Source of the DNA: Acidobacteriaceae bacterium
GTDB lineage: Bacteria > Acidobacteriota > Terriglobia > Terriglobales > Acidobacteriaceae
Assembly: GCA_903642225.1 (NCBI GenBank)
Contig: CAHJWI010000005.1
Span: 1 to 64,000, forward strand
DNA length: 64,000 nt
Direction of reading: 5' to 3'
Shown here in pieces: positions 26,106 through 35,976 of this stretch (position 1 is its first letter; every line of letters begins with the position of its first letter). The position numbers and the translations under genes were made by a program. Under the pieces are notes generated by a model that worked only from the letters and a program-made list of their open reading frames with translations, searched no databases and was not told where the DNA came from.

Positions 26106-27038
26106 ATGCAGACATCCGGTCAACTTGCCGCAGACACAACGCTGGTACGGGAATATCTGACTTGCCTGCGGGTGGAGCGTGGTCTGCGGCCGCTTACCTG
26201 CGACAGCTATGGCAAGGATCTGGAGCAGTTTTCAGAGTATCTGGGCGAACGGAACCGCCTGCTGCTGACGGCGGGCCACCAGGACGTGGCTGGATGGATG
26301 CAGCACCTGCGCGAGCACGACCGCACCGACCGCTCCATCGCACGCAAGCTGAGCTGCCTGCGGGGCCTGTACAAGTGGGCGCTGCTGGACCAGCGAATCC
26401 AGCATGATCCGACGCTGCACGTGGAGGCTCCGAGCACCTGGAGGGTGTTACCTAAGTCGTTAGCCGAGAGTGAGATGGAGACCATGCTTGCAGGTGCGCA
26501 GGCCACGGCGACGCATCCGCAGGCTACCGCTTTACACCTGCGCGACCACGCGATTTTGGAGATTTTGTATGCCGGAGGATTGCGCGCTGGTGAAATTGTT
26601 GCGCTGCGGGTGGAGGATTTGCATTTGGATCAGGGGCGGGCGCAGGTGCGCGGCAAGGGAGATAAGGAGCGAATCGTTCCTCTCGGGATGGCAGCGATCA
26701 AGGCAGTCCGGACCTATCTTGAGCGGGGTCGTCCAGCGCTTGTTCGCCGCGGTTTGCAGCGTGCATTGTTTCTGAGCCATACCGGTAAACCGTTGACAAC
26801 ACAGTGGGTTTGGTCGATTGTGAAGGCGCGGGATGGTAACGCGAGTCCGCACAAACTGCGGCATAGTTGTGCCACGCACATGGTGGAGCATGGTGCCGAT
26901 TTGCGGTCGGTACAGACGCTGTTGGGCCATGCCGACATCGCGACGACCCAGGTGTATACGCACCTTGCACTGGGTCGTTTGAAGGAGGTACACCGGTTGC
27001 ACCATCCTCGTGGACGTCGCGTAAGCATGTCGGTATGA
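26106..27038 (+). CDS. xerD: Tyrosine recombinase, XerD-like
   Basis: 310-residue site-specific recombinase. An N-terminal SAM-like core-binding domain ([27 protein letters not shown]) precedes a catalytic domain with the full pentad: R in [13 protein letters not shown] in VRGKGDKER, HxxR in [13 protein letters not shown] in LLGHADI and nucleophile Y in TTQVYTHL. Host Xer enzymes of this length resolve chromosome dimers at dif. The stop overlaps the ATG of a second recombinase by 4 nt. XerC versus XerD naming is by overall look only. Confidence 0.9.
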   Translation: MQTSGQLAADTTLVREYLTCLRVERGLRPLTCDSYGKDLEQFSEYLGERNRLLLTAGHQDVAGWMQHLREHDRTDRSIARKLSCLRGLYKWALLDQRIQHDPTLHVEAPSTWRVLPKSLAESEMETMLAGAQATATHPQATALHLRDHAILEILYAGGLRAGEIVALRVEDLHLDQGRAQVRGKGDKERIVPLGMAAIKAVRTYLERGRPALVRRGLQRALFLSHTGKPLTTQWVWSIVKARDGNASPHKLRHSCATHMVEHGADLRSVQTLLGHADIATTQVYTHLALGRLKEVHRLHHPRGRRVSMSV

Positions 27039-28090
27039 ATCAGTTTGGAGAAATAGTGAAAGCAGCGCATGACGTAGCGCCTGTATCTGTTCCTTCCGTT
27101 GGGTTAAGCGACTGTGACGGGCAAACGTCCTGCGCGGTGCAGGCTTTGGCTGTGCAATACCTGGCAGTGCTGCAGCATGAGCGTGGTGCCAGCGGACATA
27201 CCTTGCGCGCGTATACCCGGGAGCTGCAAAACTTTGCGGAGTACCTGTGCGAGAGCAAGAGGACGGCGATGGAGATCCGGTCGGTGGAGCACACGGATAT
27301 TCGCGCCTACCTTGCGGTGCTGTACGACCGGGGTTTAACGCGGGCGTCAGCGGCACGTGCGCTGGCAGCGATTCGGTCGTGGTTCAAATGGCTGGCGCAG
27401 GCCGGGCACATTGAACAGAATGCCGCAAAGCTGGTGAGCACGCCCAAGCTGCCGAAGCATCTGCCGCGGGTGCCCTCGGCAGAGGAGGTGAACCGCGTGC
27501 TGGATACGCTGCCGGAGTCGGCCGAGGCTCGAACGGCTGACGACCGCGAGGGGAGAGCCACGCTGTGGCCGGAGCGAGACCGTGTGATTTGGGAGTTGCT
27601 GTACGGTTGCGGCATTCGTAATTCAGAGCTGGTGGGCATCGATCTGACGGACATTCACTGGGCGAACGATGCCATCCTGGTGCGGGGCAAGGGGCGGAAA
27701 GAGCGGTATGTGCCGCTCGCCGACGCTACCCGCGACGCTTTGGAGCTGTACCTGCCGGTGCGGGAAGATCGTCTGCGCAGCCGGGGCAAGATGCTGCTGC
27801 ACAGTGGACCGCTGCTGATTAACCAGACAGCGCGGGGAGCGGCGCGGCTGACGACGCGGTCGGTGGGGCGGATCGTGAAGGCGACTGCGGTGTCGCGGGG
27901 GCTGGCCGCGGACGTGCATCCGCATACACTGCGACATGCGTTCGGCACGCACATGCTGGAGGAGGGTGCTGACCTGCGTGCGATCCAGGAGCTGCTGGGC
28001 CACGAGCGGCTGAGCACCACGCAGCGATACACGCAGCTGACGACGACGCAGCTGCAGCAGGTGTACGACCGGAGCCATCCGCGGGCATAG
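27035..28090 (+). CDS. xerC: Tyrosine recombinase, XerC-like
   Basis: 351-residue recombinase coupled to the preceding one (ATGA). It has a full catalytic set: R in [15 protein letters not shown] in [13 protein letters not shown], HxxR in [15 protein letters not shown] in LLGHERLST and Y in TQRYTQL. The N-terminal domain includes [29 protein letters not shown]. The first 40 residues are longer than in most XerC proteins; a GTG at 27056 with GGAG 5 nt upstream is a credible alternative start. A short AACCT/AGGTT hairpin follows the stop. Confidence 0.9.
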   Translation: MNQFGEIVKAAHDVAPVSVPSVGLSDCDGQTSCAVQALAVQYLAVLQHERGASGHTLRAYTRELQNFAEYLCESKRTAMEIRSVEHTDIRAYLAVLYDRGLTRASAARALAAIRSWFKWLAQAGHIEQNAAKLVSTPKLPKHLPRVPSAEEVNRVLDTLPESAEARTADDREGRATLWPERDRVIWELLYGCGIRNSELVGIDLTDIHWANDAILVRGKGRKERYVPLADATRDALELYLPVREDRLRSRGKMLLHSGPLLINQTARGAARLTTRSVGRIVKATAVSRGLAADVHPHTLRHAFGTHMLEEGADLRAIQELLGHERLSTTQRYTQLTTTQLQQVYDRSHPRA

Positions 28091-28167
28091 CGGCAACGCA
28101 ACCTCTTCCAGGTTGGTTTATCAAATTGAGAAACGCACAGTCGCGGTGCCGGTGCGCTATCGGGGGC

Positions 28168-28185
28168 TGTCTCATGGTTGAGACA
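28168..28185. promoter_or_regulatory. Inverted repeat in the xerC-secA spacer
   Basis: TGTCTC (28168-28173) and GAGACA (28180-28185) form a perfect 6-bp dyad with a 6-bp centre, 8 bp before a TATACT box (28193-28198) that could be a -10 element for secA. No good -35 lies at the right distance. It may be an operator or a transcript hairpin; weak evidence. Confidence 0.35.
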
Positions 28186-28292
28186 CGCACGATATACTTA
28201 GAGGTAGCGCGCAGGCGGCTTGAGTGCGCCACGCATGCTTGCCGGGAACGCCGGCCAACCTGGGCAACACCCAGCAACAGGGATAGACAGCT

Positions 28293-31211
28293 TTGATCAA
28301 CTCCGTACTCAGCAAGGTGTTCGGTACCAGCAACGAACGCGCCGTGAAGAAGATGCAGCCGCTGCTCGAACAGATCAACGCGCTGGAGCCGTCTGTGGTG
28401 GATTTGTCGGACGGGGATCTGCGTGCGAAAACCGCCGCATTCAAAGCCCGGATTGCCGCCAAGATTGAGGGCCTGACCGACAAGGAAGAAATCCATGCCG
28501 CCGAAAAGGCGGCGCTGGACGAGCTGTTGCCGGAGGCGTTTGCAGTTGTGCGCGAGGCAGGCAAGCGTGCCGTGGGCATGCGTCACTTTGATGTGCAGAT
28601 GCTGGGCGGTGCGGTGCTGCACCAGGGCAAGATTGCGGAGATGCGGACCGGCGAGGGCAAGACGCTCGTTGCGACGCTGCCGTGCTACCTGAATGCGTTG
28701 GCCGGCCGGGGTGTACACGTGGTGACGGTGAACGACTACCTGGCCAAGCGCGATGCCGAGTGGATGGGCAAGATCTATGGCTTTCTTGGGCTGACGGTGG
28801 GCGTGATCGTGCACAACCTGGATGACCGGGAACGCCGTGCCGCCTACGCCGCCGATATTACATACGGAACGAACAACGAGTACGGGTTCGACTACCTGCG
28901 CGACAACATGAAGTTTGAGCTGAGCGAGCTGGTGCAGCGCGGCAACTACTACGCGATTGTGGACGAGGTGGACTCGATTTTGATTGATGAGGCGCGCACG
29001 CCCTTGATCATCAGCGGACCGACAGACCAGACGACGGACAAGTACGAGCGCGTGAACGTGATCATCCCTGAGCTGGAGTTGGGCGAATTTACCGAGACGA
29101 TCGACGAGAAGAAGTACACCGGCGACTACACCGTGGATGAGAAGGCGCGCGCGGTGACGGTGACGGACGAGGGCTGGGAGAAGATCGAGGGCCTGCTTGG
29201 CATCGGCAACATCGCCGAACCGGAGAACTGGGACTTGAAGCACCACGTCGAGGTCGGCATCAAGGCACACTCGCTGTACAGGCGCGACGTGGAGTACGTG
29301 GTGAAGGACGGCGAGATCATCATCGTCGACGAGTTTACCGGCCGGTTGATGCCGGGCCGCCGCTGGTCTGACGGCCTGCACCAGGCGGTGGAGGCGAAGG
29401 AGGGCGTGGCTGTTCGCAAGGAAGATCAGACGCTGGCGACGATTACGTTCCAGAACTACTTTCGCCTGTACAAGAAGCTGAGCGGCATGACCGGCACGGC
29501 GGAGACCGAGGCTGCCGAGTTCGACAAGATCTACAAGCTGGAGATCACTGTGGTTCCAACGAACCGGGTGATGCGGCGCGTGGAGCACCAGGACGTGGTG
29601 TACCGGACGGCTAAGGAAAAGTACTTTGCGGTTGCCGATGAGATTGAGCGTCTGAATGCGTTGAAGCAGCCGGTATTGGTGGGTACGACCTCGATCGAGA
29701 AGAGCGAGTTGTTGAGTGGCATTCTGAAGAAGAAGAGCATTCGGCATGTGGTGTTGAATGCGAAGTTCCACGAGCGCGAAGCCGAGATTGTGGCGCAGGC
29801 CGGTCGGCTTGGCATGGTGACGATTGCGACGAACATGGCGGGCCGCGGCACCGATATTCTGCTGGGTGGCAATGCGGACTTTATGGCCAAGCAGGACCTG
29901 GCCAAGTCAGGAACGGCCAAGGCGCTGAGCACGCTGGAGGGTGAGATTGAGCCTGTGGCGGGGCCTGGGTTCACTCGCTTCTACTACTCGAACCAGGAAT
30001 ACGAAGTGGCTGCGGAGAAGTGGGAACAGACGATCAAGCACTATGAGGAAGATCGGCAGAAGGATCATGATGAGGTGCTGGCGGCCGGCGGCTTGCACAT
30101 CATCGGGACGGAACGGCATGAGAGCCGGCGTGTGGACAATCAGCTGCGCGGCCGTGCGGGCCGCCAGGGCGATCCCGGTGATTCACGCTTTTTCCTGTCG
30201 CTGGAAGACGACCTGATGCGCATCTTCGCCAAGGAGTGGGTTGGCACGCTGCTGCAGCGCATGGGCATGCAGGAGGGCGAGCCGATTGAGAGTGGCATGA
30301 TCACCAACCGCATTGCAGGCGCGCAGAAGGCTGTGGAGACGCAGAACTTCGAGTCGCGCAAGCACGTGTTGGAGTACGACGACGTGATGAACAAGCAGCG
30401 TGAGGCGGTGTACGGGCTGCGTCACTCGCTGCTGGAGGGGATCGACCAGAAGGAACTGATTCTGGAGGACTACACGACTTCCGAGCTCTCGAACATTCTG
30501 GACGCGGATGCGCCGGAGAAGGTGCACCCGGACCAGTGGAAGATCGACGAGATGAAGGGTAAGCTCGTGGATCTGTTTGGCACGGAGTTTCCGCAGATTG
30601 ATGCGACCAGGCTGAATCGTCACGAGCTGGGCGAGGCCCTGTTCACAGCGCTGAAGGAGCGGTTCGAGGTGAAGGAGACGATTTTGTCGCCGGGCACGCT
30701 GCGATACCACGAGCGTGTGGTGATGCTGACGGTGCTGGACGGCCTGTGGAAGGATCACCTGTTGCAGATGGACCACCTAAAGGAGGGCATCGGTCTGCGT
30801 GGGTATGCGCAGCAGGACCCGCTGGTGGCGTACAAGCGCGAGAGCTTCGACATGTTTGAAGTGATGATGAGCCGGTTTCAGCAGGACACGCTGCGAAACA
30901 TCTTCAGGATGCAGATTCTGGCGCCGGACGGATCGCCGATTGAGAGCCTGGAGCAGTTGCACGCGCTGCAGCAGCAGGGGGGAAGCGCGGCACAGGAGGC
31001 GATTGCGCCGCCGCCGATGCCGTCGCTGCCGCAGAATCCGTTCCGGGGTGCGCAGGAGCAGCGCATGAATGAGCCGGCGTCCGCCAATTCTGACGAGAAC
31101 AGCATGAATCCGTTTACTGGGACTAACGGAACGGCGAATGGGGATAGCCAGAACTTTGCGCCGAATAAGGGTCGGCGGAGTCAGAAGCCGAAGCGTACGA
31201 GCCGGCAGTAG
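28293..31211 (+). CDS. secA: Preprotein translocase ATPase SecA
   Basis: 972-residue motor that drives proteins through SecYEG. Walker A MRTGEGKT is at 117-124. The DEAD box is seen in IVDEVDSILIDEARTP, the preprotein-crosslinking domain follows, then NMAGRGTDILLGGN and the GRAGRQGDPGDSRFFLSLEDDL helicase motif. The helical scaffold is intact. The TTG start gives MINSVLSKVFG, as usual for SecA. The C-terminal zinc-binding CxCxS...CHC tail found in many SecA proteins is absent; the chain ends in a Pro/Asn-rich linker and a basic tail (GRRSQKPKRTSRQ). Confidence 0.98.
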   Translation: MINSVLSKVFGTSNERAVKKMQPLLEQINALEPSVVDLSDGDLRAKTAAFKARIAAKIEGLTDKEEIHAAEKAALDELLPEAFAVVREAGKRAVGMRHFDVQMLGGAVLHQGKIAEMRTGEGKTLVATLPCYLNALAGRGVHVVTVNDYLAKRDAEWMGKIYGFLGLTVGVIVHNLDDRERRAAYAADITYGTNNEYGFDYLRDNMKFELSELVQRGNYYAIVDEVDSILIDEARTPLIISGPTDQTTDKYERVNVIIPELELGEFTETIDEKKYTGDYTVDEKARAVTVTDEGWEKIEGLLGIGNIAEPENWDLKHHVEVGIKAHSLYRRDVEYVVKDGEIIIVDEFTGRLMPGRRWSDGLHQAVEAKEGVAVRKEDQTLATITFQNYFRLYKKLSGMTGTAETEAAEFDKIYKLEITVVPTNRVMRRVEHQDVVYRTAKEKYFAVADEIERLNALKQPVLVGTTSIEKSELLSGILKKKSIRHVVLNAKFHEREAEIVAQAGRLGMVTIATNMAGRGTDILLGGNADFMAKQDLAKSGTAKALSTLEGEIEPVAGPGFTRFYYSNQEYEVAAEKWEQTIKHYEEDRQKDHDEVLAAGGLHIIGTERHESRRVDNQLRGRAGRQGDPGDSRFFLSLEDDLMRIFAKEWVGTLLQRMGMQEGEPIESGMITNRIAGAQKAVETQNFESRKHVLEYDDVMNKQREAVYGLRHSLLEGIDQKELILEDYTTSELSNILDADAPEKVHPDQWKIDEMKGKLVDLFGTEFPQIDATRLNRHELGEALFTALKERFEVKETILSPGTLRYHERVVMLTVLDGLWKDHLLQMDHLKEGIGLRGYAQQDPLVAYKRESFDMFEVMMSRFQQDTLRNIFRMQILAPDGSPIESLEQLHALQQQGGSAAQEAIAPPPMPSLPQNPFRGAQEQRMNEPASANSDENSMNPFTGTNGTANGDSQNFAPNKGRRSQKPKRTSRQ

Positions 31212-31282
31212 CTGGGTGGGATGCTGAGTTCGCCGGTAGCAAAACCGTGAGTTGTAAGTTTGACGGATTGAAAAGCAAGACA

Positions 31283-31307
31283 AAGGCCTCGCGAGTTGCG
31301 GGGCCTT
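31283..31307. terminator. Terminator hairpin between secA and DUF4142 gene
   Basis: AAGGCCTCGC (31283-31292) pairs with GCGGGGCCTT (31298-31307) with one mismatch-type pair. The minus-strand side continues into TGTCTTGCTTTT, giving a better T tract for the DUF4142 gene than for secA. Confidence 0.6.
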
Positions 31308-31329
31308 CGATGTCTGGGCGATGCGATCG

Positions 31330-31866
31330 TTACAGGCCGGCCGGTATGGGTGGGGTCGGGATGCCGCCCATGTGGGCGACGTCGTCGATTACCTCAGTAT
31401 GTTTGCGAACGATGATGAGGTCTTTTGCCATGATCGGCTGCAGGTTTGGATCCTTTGCGTGGGCGGCTTCCTTTGCATAGGCTGCCAGGAACTGGTGGGT
31501 TTGTTGCACCATTATTTCGACGTAGGCGCGGTCAAAGGCGATACCGCTTTTTGCTTTGAGTGCGGCATAGGCGGACTTTTGCTGCGGCGATGTTGTTTCC
31601 GGCTCTTTGCCGCCGGATTGGATGGCGAAGGGGCGGATGTCGTTAATCATGAGGGCGTGGTCCTGCATCATGCGGAAGGCGAAGGAGCGGACGTTCGGGT
31701 CTCCGCTCTTGTCCACGACGAGCCTGCCAAGGCTCATTTCTGCGAGGCTGTTCTGCCAGGCTTGTGTCAGAAAATCCCTGTCTGAGGCGGTAAGAGTTTG
31801 TGCAGGCAGCGATACGACCGTGGTGCATGCAAGCGCGGCAGCGAATGCGAGTTTTGTCCCGAACAT
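31330..31866 (-). CDS. Secreted DUF4142 (ferritin-like) protein
   Basis: 178 residues with a signal peptide (KLAFAAALACTTVVSLPAQ). A four-helix DUF4142 domain follows: DFLTQAWQNSLAEMSLGRLVVDKSGDPNVRSFAFRMMQDHALMIND, then FDRAYVEIMVQQTHQFLAAY. The family has a ferritin-like bundle; its function is not established and is often linked to envelope stress. The usual His/Glu positions (MMQDH, VEIMVQQTH) are visible. Confidence 0.88.
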   Translation of the reverse strand: MFGTKLAFAAALACTTVVSLPAQTLTASDRDFLTQAWQNSLAEMSLGRLVVDKSGDPNVRSFAFRMMQDHALMINDIRPFAIQSGGKEPETTSPQQKSAYAALKAKSGIAFDRAYVEIMVQQTHQFLAAYAKEAAHAKDPNLQPIMAKDLIIVRKHTEVIDDVAHMGGIPTPPIPAGL

Positions 31867-31979
31867 TGTTCCTCCGGCACTTAGACGTGCCTCCGTCCAC
31901 AGTAAAGCCTGGTGGCGGGGTTTCCAAAGGCGTTCCTTACGGACCAGACCCAGCGGCAGAACAGAAGTGGTGACGTGGG

Positions 31980-32528
31980 CTAGTGGAGGAGGTCGTCGAG
32001 CAGGATTTTGGCTTTGAGAGCGAGGGTATGGGCGCCTTCAACGTCTCCAGCCTGCCAGGCGGTCTCGGCGCCTTTGAGGAAGCGGCGTACCTGGTCGACA
32101 TCTGTTGCGTGTGCGGAAGCAAGCGGCGCGGGCAGGCGGTCGAGCCGCTGCTTTTGAGAGGCCATGGTCTGCTCGGTTTCAGAGCGCAGGCCGGTTCCGG
32201 CGTCGCCGCCTGCGCTGAGCTGGCCCAGGGAGATGGGCGGTTCCGCGGCCGCGACCTGAACGGGTGCCGGGGTAGGGGGTGCTACGGGGAGAGACCGTTT
32301 TTTGCGGACTTTTTTTGGGGGCGGCGGAGGCGGTGTTATCTCTACGACGACGGGTTTCTCCGGTTCGGGCAGGGGTTCAGAGGGGTGGGTTGGTGGCGGC
32401 ACGCTTACCATGGCCGGCCTGATATCCGGCGGTGGGGGGACGATGGCCAGCGGTTTTGGCTGGCGATGCCGGCATCCGGTCACCGTGATGGCCAGAAGAA
32501 TGGTGAAGAGTGCGCCGCGCCTCGTCAT
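31980..32528 (-). CDS. Proline-rich lipoprotein
   Basis: 182 residues. The signal peptide ends in lipobox VTGC. A long proline-rich segment (about 25-90) with runs such as ITPPPPPPKKVRKKRS looks like a periplasm-spanning spacer. The C-terminal helix pair VRRFLKGAETAWQAGDVEGAHTLALKAKILLDDLL resembles a single TPR-like unit. Its ATG overlaps the histidine kinase stop (ATGA), so it belongs to the two-component operon, perhaps as a sensor accessory. No named family. Confidence 0.78.
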   Translation of the reverse strand: MTRRGALFTILLAITVTGCRHRQPKPLAIVPPPPDIRPAMVSVPPPTHPSEPLPEPEKPVVVEITPPPPPPKKVRKKRSLPVAPPTPAPVQVAAAEPPISLGQLSAGGDAGTGLRSETEQTMASQKQRLDRLPAPLASAHATDVDQVRRFLKGAETAWQAGDVEGAHTLALKAKILLDDLLH

Positions 32529-34411
32529 ACGCGCACACTTGCGCCGGCGGCGGTGGCGTTGGCGGGGTTGGAGGCGGGACGGGCTGCGAGGGGAAACTTC
32601 ACTGTAAACAGGGTACCTCGGTCGCGTGCGCCAGACCTGTTGGAAGACTCCACCGTGATGGTTCCACCCATCATCTGGACGATGCGCCAGCTCATAGCGA
32701 GGCCGATTCCGCTGCCTTCAGACTTGGTTGTGAAATACAGGTGAAAAATGCGTTCGAGCATATCGGGCGCGATGCCGGTGCCGGTGTCGCGAACGCCGAT
32801 GACGACCGATCCGCGGTCGCGGCTGATTCTGACGGTGAGGGTGTGCTGTGTGTGGGTGCCGGGGACGCTCATTGCATCCAGCGCATTGAGAACGACGTTG
32901 AGCAGTGCCTGGTGCACCAGCTCGCGGTCGATATGGGCGTTGGCACCGTTGGAGTCGTCGGTGAGGAGGATGCGCACACCGCGCTCCGCGGCTTCGACAC
33001 TGACCAGTTGGAGCACGCTTTGCACAACCCCCTGAACCGGCATATCTAACAGTACCGGTTCCATGGGCCTGGTGAAATCGGCAAGAACCTGCACGACGCG
33101 GTCGAGGCGGGTCATCTCTGTTGCCAGTACGTCGACGTGGCGTGCGGCATCGGCTGTGTTGGACGCGTTAAGTTTGCCGCGCAGCAACTCGAGGTGCAGC
33201 ACCATGGCATGGATAGGATTCTTGACCTCATGGCCCACACCTGCGGTGAGCCGGCCGATGCTGGCCATGCGTCGGGAGACCTCGACTTCGCGTTCGATCT
33301 GTTCGCGCGCGGCGGCATCGTGCAGCGTGAGCATGGCCGCGCCGTTGCCTACATTAGCAAAGTCGAGGGATAATTCTACGTCCCGCTCCGGCATTAGCTG
33401 CACGACGATGCCGCGCAGGGAACGCCGGTCTTCCAGGGCCTCGCGCAGCATGCTCTCCACATCCAATTCCGGTGCGAACAATTGGAAGACCGATGTGCCT
33501 ACCGCAATCGGTGCCGGCAAGAAATGGCGAACCGCATCACTCATCATGGACACGGTTCCATCCGCCTCCACAAGCAGCATGCCGTCTTTGAGGGTGTGCA
33601 GCATGTTTGAGAGATTGGTCGCCTGCTTCTCCGACACCTGAATACGACGGTCGATTTCTGCGATGGTGGAGGAGACGCGGGTTTCGGTGTCCACGGTCTC
33701 TGCGGCGTTCGGCAAAACGGCATCTCTGCCTCGCAGTGCTTCAAGCTGACGCGAGATCCGCTCGATGGGGCGCAAGGCAACGGACGAAAGAAGCACGGCT
33801 GCGACAAGGGAGCAGAGCAGAGCTACGGCAATGACGAACGTTGCCTCGCGAAGCCAGGGCAGCAAAGCGGCACGCAGCAGGGAAGAGCGCACACCGATGT
33901 GCGCATACAGGAACGGGCCGCCGTTGCGCTCCAGGGGCAGCACCACATCCAGGACTTTTGGCTTGCCGAACATAATCGCCCACTGCTGCGGCAAACTGCC
34001 CTGAGCAAGGGCATTGAAGTTGAGGCGCGAGGGTGGACGGGCGATCAGCAGTGCGGGATCGGTGCTGACCAGCACGCGTCCGTTTGCGCCGCTGACGCTT
34101 ACGTCCTGCACGGTGAGGGAGTAGGACACAATGGCGTCCATGGTCTGGCGCAGAGCCGTGTCGTGCTGCAGGGCGCTGCTGACGAATTCTTCAAAGCCGC
34201 GTTCGCCGCCGACTGTGGGCGGAGGTGCTGCCGGGTTGAGAAGCGCGCCCCGCATGCTGAGCAGCAGTTCGTGCGCGAGGACGTCGTTTGAGGCCTGAGC
34301 CTGCGCCATGCGGCCGCGCAGCAGTTCTGAAAAGAAGATGGAGCCCAATGCCGCCGTGAGCAGCACCGTGAAGAACGATGTTGCCAGCACGAGACGTGTT
34401 TTCAGCCGCAT
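32525..34411 (-). CDS. Membrane sensor histidine kinase (NtrB-like output)
   Basis: About 628 residues. A first membrane helix (LVLATSFFTVLLTAALGSIFF), a periplasmic sensor region of about 160 residues and a second helix (ATFVIAVALLCSLVAAVLLSSVAL) lead to a HAMP-like linker (LRPIERISRQLEALRG). A PAS-like region (DGMLLVEADGTVSMMSDAVRHFLPAP) precedes the H box GVGHEVKNPIHAMVLHLELL. The kinase domain has the N box ALLNVVLNALDAM, G1 VRDTGTGIAP and G2 GSGIGLAMS. Start is ATG 34411 or GTG 34426. The sigma-54 regulator lies directly upstream in the same operon. Confidence 0.9.
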   Translation of the reverse strand: MRLKTRLVLATSFFTVLLTAALGSIFFSELLRGRMAQAQASNDVLAHELLLSMRGALLNPAAPPPTVGGERGFEEFVSSALQHDTALRQTMDAIVSYSLTVQDVSVSGANGRVLVSTDPALLIARPPSRLNFNALAQGSLPQQWAIMFGKPKVLDVVLPLERNGGPFLYAHIGVRSSLLRAALLPWLREATFVIAVALLCSLVAAVLLSSVALRPIERISRQLEALRGRDAVLPNAAETVDTETRVSSTIAEIDRRIQVSEKQATNLSNMLHTLKDGMLLVEADGTVSMMSDAVRHFLPAPIAVGTSVFQLFAPELDVESMLREALEDRRSLRGIVVQLMPERDVELSLDFANVGNGAAMLTLHDAAAREQIEREVEVSRRMASIGRLTAGVGHEVKNPIHAMVLHLELLRGKLNASNTADAARHVDVLATEMTRLDRVVQVLADFTRPMEPVLLDMPVQGVVQSVLQLVSVEAAERGVRILLTDDSNGANAHIDRELVHQALLNVVLNALDAMSVPGTHTQHTLTVRISRDRGSVVIGVRDTGTGIAPDMLERIFHLYFTTKSEGSGIGLAMSWRIVQMMGGTITVESSNRSGARDRGTLFTVKFPLAARPASNPANATAAGASVRV

Positions 34412-34445
34412 TGCCGACCTGTGCACTGTGCACCGCCTGCCATAC

Positions 34446-35870
34446 CTAAGCCGCCGTTCCGGCGTATTCCTTGAGCTTGTTCTGCAATGTTTTGGAGCTT
34501 ATACCCAGGATCTCTGCGGCGCGAGTCTTGTTGTTGCCGGTGGACTCCAGCGTTTTAAGGATGAGCTGTTTTTCTGCCGCGTCTACGGTGGTGCCGACGG
34601 AGACCTCTACGATGCCGGACCGTGGTGCGGCGGGAGCCGCCGCTGCTGCGGACGTGGTGACAGCAGGCACGGATGCGACGGGTTCCTCGTCAAAATTCAA
34701 GGGCAGGTGAGCCATGGTGAGCCGTTCACTGCCTGCCATGATGACCGCGCGCTCGATGGTGTTGCGCAGCTCGCGAGCGTTGCCTGGCCAGCTGTACCGT
34801 ACGAGCCTGCCCAGCAGCTGGGTGGAGATGCCGGGCACCGTTGTGCCGTGCCGCGTGTTCATCTCTGCCACCATGCCTGCGGCGATGGTGGGGATGTCTT
34901 CCGCATGTTCACGTAGCGCCGGCATCTGCAGGTGGAAGACGTTGAGCCGGTAGTACAGGTCGCTGCGGAGCAGACCGGCCGCAACGGCGGTTACCGGGTC
35001 GCGATTGGTGGCTGCGATGACTCGCACGTTTACCGGAATCTCTTCGCGTGCGCCGAGCCGCCGTACCCGCCTATCCTCAAGCACGCGCAGCAGCTTGGTC
35101 TGTGTGGCGGCAGGCATCTCGCCGATTTCGTCCAGCAGGAGCGTACCTTCTTCGGCCAGCTCAAAGCAGCCGGCACGGCGTTCCTGTGCGCCGGTAAAGG
35201 CACCTCGCTCGTGGCCGAAGATCTCGCTTTCGATGAGTGTTTCCGGGATGGCGGCGCAGTTGACCGCGACGAACGGCTTGTTGCGCCGGCCACTGAGCAG
35301 GTGCAGTGCACGCGCGGCGAGCTCTTTGCCGGTGCCGCTTTCGCCGGTGATGAGTACGCTGACGTTGGTGGGCGCGATGCGCTCGATGGTGCGAAAGATG
35401 GTGTGCATGGCGGGTGAGCTGCCGAGCAGTGCGCCGACCTGGTCCGTGCCGCCGGCCATGGTGGAAGAGTTTTCGCCTGGGGCCGAAGCTTCGCTGCTGG
35501 CTGTGGCCTGCTCACTTGCGTTTTTGAGGATGGCTCGCAGCCGGCCTGTGTCGATCGGCTTCTGAATATAATCAAAGGCGCCCATGCGCATGGCGTGTAC
35601 GGCAGAATCGATAGCGCCGTGCGCTGTGACCATGATGACCGCCACCGGCTCTGCAAGCTCGCTAATGCGGTCAAGCAGTTGCAGGCCGTCCATGCGCGGC
35701 ATCATAAGGTCGGTGACGACAACGGCGGGCGACCAGCGCTGCACCATCTCAAGGCCGGCTGCTCCGTCAGCTGCGGTTTCTGTCCGATAGCCCCAGCCGG
35801 CGACCAGTTCTGCCAGCCCGGCACGCGCATTTTGCTCGTCCTCTACGATCAGGACTTTGGTTTGCGCCAT
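34446..35870 (-). CDS. Sigma-54-dependent response regulator (NtrC family)
   Basis: 475 residues. The receiver has D54 in VVTDLMMPRMDG and K104 in YIQKP. The AAA+ domain has Walker A GESGTGKE (176-183), the sigma-54-contacting GAFTGA loop (223-228) and Walker B LLLDEIGEMP. The C-terminal Fis-type HTH ends NNKTRAAEILGISSKTLQNKLKEY. A Pro/Ala-rich linker (about 390-420) separates AAA+ and HTH. GAGGAACGA precedes the ATG at 35870. It forms a complete phosphorelay with the kinase that follows. The only sigma-54-like promoter I found in the window lies at 4597. Confidence 0.95.
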   Translation of the reverse strand: MAQTKVLIVEDEQNARAGLAELVAGWGYRTETAADGAAGLEMVQRWSPAVVVTDLMMPRMDGLQLLDRISELAEPVAVIMVTAHGAIDSAVHAMRMGAFDYIQKPIDTGRLRAILKNASEQATASSEASAPGENSSTMAGGTDQVGALLGSSPAMHTIFRTIERIAPTNVSVLITGESGTGKELAARALHLLSGRRNKPFVAVNCAAIPETLIESEIFGHERGAFTGAQERRAGCFELAEEGTLLLDEIGEMPAATQTKLLRVLEDRRVRRLGAREEIPVNVRVIAATNRDPVTAVAAGLLRSDLYYRLNVFHLQMPALREHAEDIPTIAAGMVAEMNTRHGTTVPGISTQLLGRLVRYSWPGNARELRNTIERAVIMAGSERLTMAHLPLNFDEEPVASVPAVTTSAAAAAPAAPRSGIVEVSVGTTVDAAEKQLILKTLESTGNNKTRAAEILGISSKTLQNKLKEYAGTAA

Positions 35871-35976
35871 TCGTTCCTCACTTTGGTTTGCAGGCTTATT
35901 GTCGTCCATCGGAACAACTTTTGGTGCATTCGTCTGCTGCGCCGAAAGTCGACGCAGCATCGGGTAGGCTGGATGT

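Noticed and set aside
26106-28090. Xer pair as the integrase of a mobile element
   Set aside because: No phage, plasmid or transposon genes, no att repeats and no adjacent tRNA; the full-length Xer layout next to secA fits a housekeeping role better.
27819-29771. 650-codon minus frame over secA and xerC
   Set aside because: Antisense shadow made of His/Leu/Arg/Gln-rich sequence with no domain; both plus-strand genes are unmistakable.
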